Shown piece after piece: positions 1 to 2,670 of a DNA stretch of 5,310 nt. The stretch is from DSAR01 sp034437315. Lineage in GTDB: Bacteria > Chloroflexota > Anaerolineae > B4-G1. A program made the position numbers and the translations under genes. Numbering within the stretch: position 1 is the stretch's first letter; every line of letters starts with the position of its first letter. The notes below the pieces were generated by a model, which had not been told where the DNA came from, did not search any database, and saw only the letters and a list, made by a program, of their open reading frames with translations. The stretch covers positions 1-5,310 of the forward strand of contig DAOTUC010000182.1 in NCBI GenBank assembly GCA_034437315.1. Direction: 5' to 3'.

Positions 1-935
1 GTCGGCAAATCTCTTAGAATACCCTTCAATACGCTGGCGGTGCTTAAATCGCGCAATCGGGCGCCTGGGCTGATAATCACCCGGTGCGCGAGAACCGGCG
101 TCGCCAACCGTTTCACGTCGTCGGGAAGCACGAAATCCCGCCCATATATCGCCGCCAACGCCTGCCCGGTCCGGTAGAGCGCCAAACTTCCCCGAGGGCT
201 GGCCCCTAAATAGATGTCATCGTGCCGCCGGGTCTGGTTGATGAGCGATACGATGTAGCGCTTCAGCGTTGGCGAGACGTAGACCGACCTGATTGCTTGT
301 TGGGCCGCCAGAACCTCCTCCAACGACGCGATCGGTTCCAGATCCTCTATCGGGTGATGGAACTGCTGCTGGTCGAGGATGTCGATCTCCTTCGTCGGCG
401 AGGGATAGCCCAGGCTGACGCGCAACAGGAAGCGGTCCAACTGGGCCTCGGGGAGCGGGAATGTTCCCTCGTATTCGATGGGATTCTGGGTCGCCAGCAC
501 CATGAACGGGCGGGGCAGCGGATGGGTCTTGCCATCGACTGTGATCTGGCGCTCCTCCATCGCTTCCAGCAGGGCCGATTGCGTCTTCGGCGTCGCCCGG
601 TTGATCTCATCGACGAGTACAATCTGGGACATCACAGGCCCCGGCCGGAACTCGAATTGTTGCGTCAGCTGGTTGAAGATGGAGACGCCGGTGACGTCAC
701 TGGGGAGCATATCGGGCGTGAACTGCACGCGCCCAAACGAGCATCCCACCGAGCGGGCCAGGCTGCGGGCCAGCATCGTCTTGCCCACGCCGGGTACGTC
801 TTCGATCAACAAATGGCCCTGGCTCAACAGGCCGACGACGGTCATCTCCACGCTCGCGTGTTTATCCACGATCACGCGCTCAATGTTTTTGATCACGCGC
901 CTGGCGAAAGCTTCTACTTGAGAAATCTCGATCAT
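1..935 (-). CDS. MoxR-family AAA+ ATPase (C-terminal end cut off by window edge)
   Basis: Reverse-strand translation from the ATG at 935 stays open for 311 codons to the window edge. It has the full MoxR motif set: Walker A DVPGVGKT (residues 46-53), Walker B IVLVDEIN (105-112), sensor 1 ATQNP (148-152), the LDRF segment with the likely arginine finger (R168), and sensor 2 GASPRG (244-249) in the C-terminal lid. MoxR ATPases are cytoplasmic hexameric chaperone-like ATPases that usually act with DUF58/VWA-domain partners on metal-cofactor insertion, envelope or stress functions. Family members are about 310-330 residues, and the sequence ends at ...LRDLP, so only a few residues are missing. 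The start is supported by AGGAG (948-944) eight bases upstream and by the normal MoxR N-terminus. A dedicated promoter lies at 978-1006. Partner genes would be off the left edge. The family call is very secure; the specific substrate is unknown. Confidence 0.96.
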   Translation of the reverse strand, partial: MIEISQVEAFARRVIKNIERVIVDKHASVEMTVVGLLSQGHLLIEDVPGVGKTMLARSLARSVGCSFGRVQFTPDMLPSDVTGVSIFNQLTQQFEFRPGPVMSQIVLVDEINRATPKTQSALLEAMEERQITVDGKTHPLPRPFMVLATQNPIEYEGTFPLPEAQLDRFLLRVSLGYPSPTKEIDILDQQQFHHPIEDLEPIASLEEVLAAQQAIRSVYVSPTLKRYIVSLINQTRRHDDIYLGASPRGSLALYRTGQALAAIYGRDFVLPDDVKRLATPVLAHRVIISPGARLRDLSTASVLKGILRDLP

Positions 936-977
936 AATCGTTACTCCTGGGTTGGTGGGATATTGGTAGATGGGTGT

Positions 978-1006
978 ATTGTACCATAGCTTAACGTTGC
1001 TGTCAC
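978..1006 (-). promoter_or_regulatory. Sigma-70-like promoter of the MoxR gene
   Basis: On the minus strand, GTGACA (1006-1001) is separated by 17 bases from TACAAT (983-978). The -10 is preceded by TGG, giving an extended -10 (TGGTACAAT). The predicted start near 971 leaves a leader of about 36 nt before the ATG at 935. The fit to consensus is 5/6 at both boxes with ideal spacing. This is seen in sequence only; there is no transcript evidence. Confidence 0.6.
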
Positions 1007-1014
1007 CACGTTAA
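991..1014. promoter_or_regulatory. Operator-like inverted repeat over the MoxR promoter
   Basis: TTAACGT (991-997) and its exact reverse complement ACGTTAA (1008-1014) flank a 10-base centre. The palindrome covers the -35 box and part of the spacer of the leftward promoter, a position expected for a repressor dimer site. The binding factor is unknown. A chance 7-bp repeat is possible, but its placement is suggestive. Confidence 0.4.
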
Positions 1015-1082
1015 TACGGCGCGCTAAAGGCAATACCCGTGAACGGCCTTGATCATCGTTTCGGCCATTCGCTTTACACGAA

Positions 1083-1134
1083 GCTCTGAGCCCCGTCCCC
1101 GGGCCGATTAGCACCCTGGGACGGTGGCTAGAGC
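1083..1134. other. Long imperfect hairpin of unknown role
   Basis: The left arm (1083-1099) and right arm (1118-1134) pair over 16 base pairs with only two single-base bulges (G1088 and T1125). The 18-base loop can add a GGG/CCC inner stem (1101-1103 with 1114-1116). Neither side has a good T run: the plus strand continues AATTATTTAGG and the minus strand TTCGTGTAAAG, so a classical terminator is unlikely. If the leftward promoter at 1165-1193 is used, the hairpin would lie about 25-75 nt into that transcript, ahead of the MoxR gene. It could be a structured leader, a small RNA or a repeat remnant. I recognise no RNA family. Confidence 0.55.
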
Positions 1135-1164
1135 AATTATTTAGGACACTCTCCTGGTGAAAAA

Positions 1165-1193
1165 GGTATAACACGCTAAGTGTGAATCGTCAA
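1165..1193 (-). promoter_or_regulatory. Leftward half of a mirrored divergent promoter pair
   Basis: On the minus strand, TTGACG (1193-1188), a 17-base spacer and TATACC (1170-1165) form a sigma-70-like promoter. Transcription would start near 1158 and run through the hairpin at 1083-1134 towards the MoxR gene, giving it a second, long leader of about 220 nt. The arm is a near copy, in reverse orientation, of the rightward promoter. Confidence 0.5.
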
Positions 1194-1250
1194 TAGATAG
1201 TTTGATAAATGTTGCTTATCTATTGACGAATTACATATAGCGTGCTATAC
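1166..1250. repeat. 34-bp imperfect inverted repeat forming two mirrored promoters
   Basis: Bases 1166-1199 pair with 1217-1250 at 29 of 34 positions around a 17-base centre. The inner 13 pairs are perfect (1187-1199 with 1217-1229). The conserved parts are the -35 boxes, the TAGCGTG block just upstream of each -10, and the -10 itself. The mismatches fall in the spacer and one sits between TAGCGTG and the -10. Conservation of promoter elements and of a shared TAGCGTG motif suggests one regulator acting on both directions. A duplicated inverted segment or a mini transposon relic are alternatives. Confidence 0.7.
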
Positions 1251-1251
1251 T
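1223..1251 (+). promoter_or_regulatory. Rightward promoter of the CGGC gene unit
   Basis: TTGACG (1223-1228), a 17-base spacer and TATACT (1246-1251) fit the sigma-70 consensus well. Transcription would start near 1258 and give a leader of about 128 nt that contains the triple tandem repeat before the GTG at 1386. The -10 lies within a palindrome, so the promoter is probably repressible. Confidence 0.65.
1236..1249. promoter_or_regulatory. Operator-like palindrome TATAGC-GT-GCTATA
   Basis: A perfect 6-2-6 palindrome overlaps the rightward -10 box. Palindromes of the TAGC(G/A)TGCTA type over a -10 are common in autoregulated operons, for example those with small XRE-type or antitoxin regulators; that comparison is from general knowledge. 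No regulator gene is visible next to it. The leftward arm keeps TAGCGTG but has TAGCGTGT in place of TAGCGTGC, which weakens the palindrome there. Confidence 0.45.
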
Positions 1252-1278
1252 TGGAATGGATCGTTGGAGAATCAAGTG

Positions 1279-1320
1279 CGTAAGCGAAGCGGCGTAAGCG
1301 AAGCGGCGTAAGCGAAGCGG
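1279..1320 (+). repeat. Triple perfect 14-bp tandem repeat in the CGGC gene leader
   Basis: Three exact head-to-tail copies of CGTAAGCGAAGCGG occupy 1279-1292, 1293-1306 and 1307-1320. They sit between the predicted start of transcription and the CGGC gene. A 13-codon open frame (ATG 1256, stop TAA 1295-1297) begins at the predicted transcription start and runs into the second copy. Because 14 is not a multiple of three, copy number changes its frame. This could be a slippage-prone array or simple repeat expansion. Confidence 0.85.
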
Positions 1321-1385
1321 CATCATCGCCCGTGACGCGGGCGTGCTGGACAAAGCGTAGATTTGAAAGCTGGAGGTGAATTCGA

Positions 1386-1823
1386 GTGAAGAGAATCGGG
1401 ATTGTGATATGTAACCGCTACCATACCTGTGCAGGCGGAAAATGCCTGCGGGCGCTGGGAAATCGGGAGGGAGCGTTTGCTCTGTATGAAGGCGAGGACG
1501 TCGAGTTGGTCGGCTACACCACCTGCGGTGGGTGTCCAGGCGGCAACGTGGAGTATGCACCGGCAGAGATGAAGAGGAACGGCGCGGAGGTGATCCATCT
1601 GGCGACCGGCCTGGTCGTCGGCTACCCGCCATGTCCGCGCCTACAGGCTTTTTGTGATTTTATCCCGGTCAAGTACGGGCTGGAGGTGGTGATCGGCACC
1701 CATCCTATTCCGCAGAACTACTATCTGACTCACCAGGCACTGGGGACCTGGCAATCTGCCAGATGGCAAGAACGCATCCAGCACGTCATGGCAAACGAGA
1801 AGACGCGGTTGGCATACGATTGA
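1386..1823 (+). CDS. CGGC-domain protein (putative metal- or redox-binding)
   Basis: The 145-residue product begins MKRIGIVICNRYHTC and carries the hallmark CGGCPGG at residues 47-53, with further cysteines at 9, 15, 20, 83 and 90 and histidines at 71 and 106. This layout (short N-terminal beta strand with Cys, central CGGC, then a GxxVIHLATG segment and PPCPR) matches the CGGC-domain family, whose members are small cytoplasmic proteins thought to bind metal through the conserved cysteines. Their biochemical role is not established. The GTG start is chosen because GGAGGTGA (1372-1379) lies six bases upstream and the protein aligns to the family from its first residues. It is the first gene after the rightward promoter and is followed after 21 bases by a small cysteine-containing protein with a strong ribosome site, so the two are probably co-transcribed. 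Length is normal for the family. Confidence 0.9.
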   Translation: MKRIGIVICNRYHTCAGGKCLRALGNREGAFALYEGEDVELVGYTTCGGCPGGNVEYAPAEMKRNGAEVIHLATGLVVGYPPCPRLQAFCDFIPVKYGLEVVIGTHPIPQNYYLTHQALGTWQSARWQERIQHVMANEKTRLAYD

Positions 1824-1844
1824 CGGTGCAGGGAGGTGAGCAAT

Positions 1845-1997
1845 ATGCCAGGGTTCGATGGAACAGGGCCGCAAGGCTGCCCGATGAGCCTGAACAACCG
1901 GTTTATGGCTACGCCGGACTGCAGGGAACGCCGGTGCAGGTGGAATCCCATGCTGCTCGGCCTGCGTTCGGGGGCGAGTTTTTCAATGAGTGGGTAG
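1845..1997 (+). CDS. Small DUF5320-like protein, 50 residues, missed by ORF length cut-offs
   Basis: ATG at 1845 is preceded by GGGAGGTGAG (1831-1840), a near-ideal ribosome site four bases upstream. The product starts MPGFDGTGPQGCPMS, which resembles the N-terminus typical of DUF5320-type small proteins (MPGGDGTGPxGxGPMTG). In those proteins the glycine-rich head is followed by a variable tail, and their genes often sit with NifX/NifB-like, Mrp-type or other metal/redox genes. Here the tail is short, with cysteines at 12, 26 and 31 and an arginine-rich RERRCRW stretch (27-33). It lacks the usual longer coiled or glycine-rich C-terminus, so it may be a reduced version. It follows the CGGC gene after 21 bases. 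Its TAG stop lies inside a probable target duplication of the adjacent MITE-like element, but the stop would be present without the insertion too. Confidence 0.75.
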   Translation: MPGFDGTGPQGCPMSLNNRFMATPDCRERRCRWNPMLLGLRSGASFSMSG

Positions 1998-2149
1998 TTT
2001 GACAATGGCACATTACAGCGCACAGTGGTTAAAACCGCGTACTATAACTGCAAAACCTGTCTTCGCAGGTTAGTTTATAGTCGGCGTAGGCCGACTTTGC
2101 AGGTGTGGCCCGCAAATTTATTCGCTTGGGACAAATGTGCCATTGTCAA
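1998..2149. mobile_element. MITE-like element with 16-bp terminal inverted repeats
   Basis: TTGACAATGGCACATT (1999-2014) is repeated as its exact reverse complement at 2134-2149, bounding about 151 bp with no transposase. The sequence GGTAG occurs immediately outside at 1993-1997 and 2150-2154, consistent with a 5-bp target duplication if the left end includes T1998. The core folds strongly (hairpins at 2054-2071 and 2079-2096, enclosed by CTGCAAA/TTTGCAG at 2048-2054 and 2096-2102). This is the structure of a non-autonomous transposable element moved by a DDE transposase elsewhere. The parental insertion sequence family is not identified. Confidence 0.75.
2048..2102. repeat. Folded core of the MITE-like element (two hairpins in a closing stem)
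   Basis: AACCTG-TCTTCG-CAGGTT (2054-2071) is a 6-bp stem. AGTCGGC-GTAG-GCCGACT (2079-2096) is a 7-bp stem with a 4-base loop. CTGCAAA (2048-2054) and TTTGCAG (2096-2102) can pair around them, competing by one base at each junction, to give a three-way junction. An alternative pairing ACTATAA (2041-2047) with TTATAGT (2075-2081) extends the first hairpin instead. These palindromes resemble REP-type intergenic hairpins. Confidence 0.6.
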
Positions 2150-2198
2150 GGTAGGTGTTATCCTGCACAGTTGTGGCATTCTCTGGCAATAGAGTTGA

Positions 2199-2288
2199 AA
2201 ACCGAGCGAGGTCGACGCAGACAAAGATGTCTCGCAGGGACGCTACTTCGATCTGGAACAGGTATTCGAGCTAGTCAATTGTGATTGA
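2199..2288 (+). pseudogene. Possible remnant of a small protein's C-terminus
   Basis: A 29-codon open stretch without a start codon ends at TGA 2286-2288 and encodes a tail ending in SQGRYFDLEQVFELVNCD. The pattern (acidic helix, GR, hydrophobic-LE-VFE helix) recalls the C-terminal tails of small RelB/Phd/CopG-type antitoxins (xDVxxGRxxxLEEVxxxL). The stretch is in frame with no upstream start and directly follows the MITE-like element. It is short enough to be chance. Confidence 0.2.
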
Positions 2289-2496
2289 CTTTGTGGTGTG
2301 TTGTGATTGAACAAGCACCTGGGGATTAATGTCGCTGGCGGCAGTGCTATGCGTCCATAGGGTCGAGTTCCGCGTTGCAGAACGGCATTTTCTTCGCTGT
2401 GGGTAAATCACGGGATTTGACGCAAGAAATTACGTACATTCCCTGAAGGCATCGAGGCACGAATGAGTTACAATGAAAGCAGGAAGAGCGTTACCG

Positions 2497-2520
2497 CGCA
2501 GGTAAGCGACTTACCCTGCG
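2497..2520 (+). other. Hairpin immediately upstream of the terminator
   Basis: CGCAGGTAAG (2497-2506) pairs with 2510-2520 (CTTACC, one bulged C, then TGCG) around a 3-base loop CGA. It stands only two bases before the terminator stem, so the two would stack as consecutive RNA hairpins in the leader of the large exported protein gene or at the end of an upstream transcript. Confidence 0.55.
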
Positions 2521-2522
2521 TC

Positions 2523-2546
2523 CGCCGGATCATAATCCGGCGTTTT
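2523..2546 (+). terminator. Intrinsic-terminator-like hairpin upstream of the exported protein gene
   Basis: CGCCGGAT-CATA-ATCCGGCG is a perfect 8-bp GC-rich stem with a 4-base loop, followed by TTTT (2543-2546) and then GCTG. The T run is short, so efficiency may be moderate. It could end transcription from the CGGC unit or act as an attenuator in the leader of the gene at 2671. CCGGCG recurs at 2597-2602 and could compete for the left arm. Confidence 0.6.
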
Positions 2547-2670
2547 GCTGTAAAGTCTCGACTACCATCACAGTCCAGGCAATGCTCCGTGTGCCACCGG
2601 CGCGGATTGTGATCCACATCATGTGGGTAAGCCGAGTAATTACAGTTGATCAACAAATAGGAGTAATATC

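Larger units (their letters stand above)
2155..2670. other. Gene-poor interval of about 515 bp
   Basis: I find no gene with a start codon, ribosome site and plausible protein on either strand. It holds a short open stretch that may be a gene remnant (2199-2288), a palindrome AGTCAAT-TGTG-ATTGACT (2273-2290), a 10-bp direct repeat TTGTGATTGA (2279-2288 and 2301-2310), two consecutive hairpins (2497-2520 and 2523-2542 followed by TTTT), and a small hairpin CCACA-TCA-TGTGG (2614-2626) just before the next gene. No strong sigma-70 promoter for the large gene is evident; TACAAT (2469-2474) is a candidate -10 without a good -35. Confidence 0.5.

Noticed and set aside
222..989. 255-codon plus-strand ORF
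   Set aside because: It is antisense to the MoxR gene, which has every family motif in frame on the other strand. The plus-strand protein has no recognisable domain, and its end runs through the MoxR promoter.
941..1174. 77-codon minus-strand ORF upstream of the MoxR gene
   Set aside because: Its GTG start lies within the -10 region of the leftward promoter, so the predicted transcript would not include it. The region is dominated by palindromes, and no ribosome site or protein similarity is seen.
1763..2002. 79-codon plus-strand ORF overlapping the end of the CGGC gene
   Set aside because: It overlaps two better-supported frames. The frame starting at 1845 has the ribosome site and a recognisable N-terminus.
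2485..2560. tRNA-like appearance with a CAT anticodon (GGATCATAATCC)
   Set aside because: The 8-bp stem leaves a 4-base loop instead of the 7-base anticodon loop, and no acceptor stem or T arm can be built around it. The stem plus TTTT is better explained as a terminator.
2468..2656. 62-codon minus-strand ORF
   Set aside because: It covers the two leader hairpins and the terminator, has no ribosome site, and its sequence looks like a chance reading of structured noncoding DNA.
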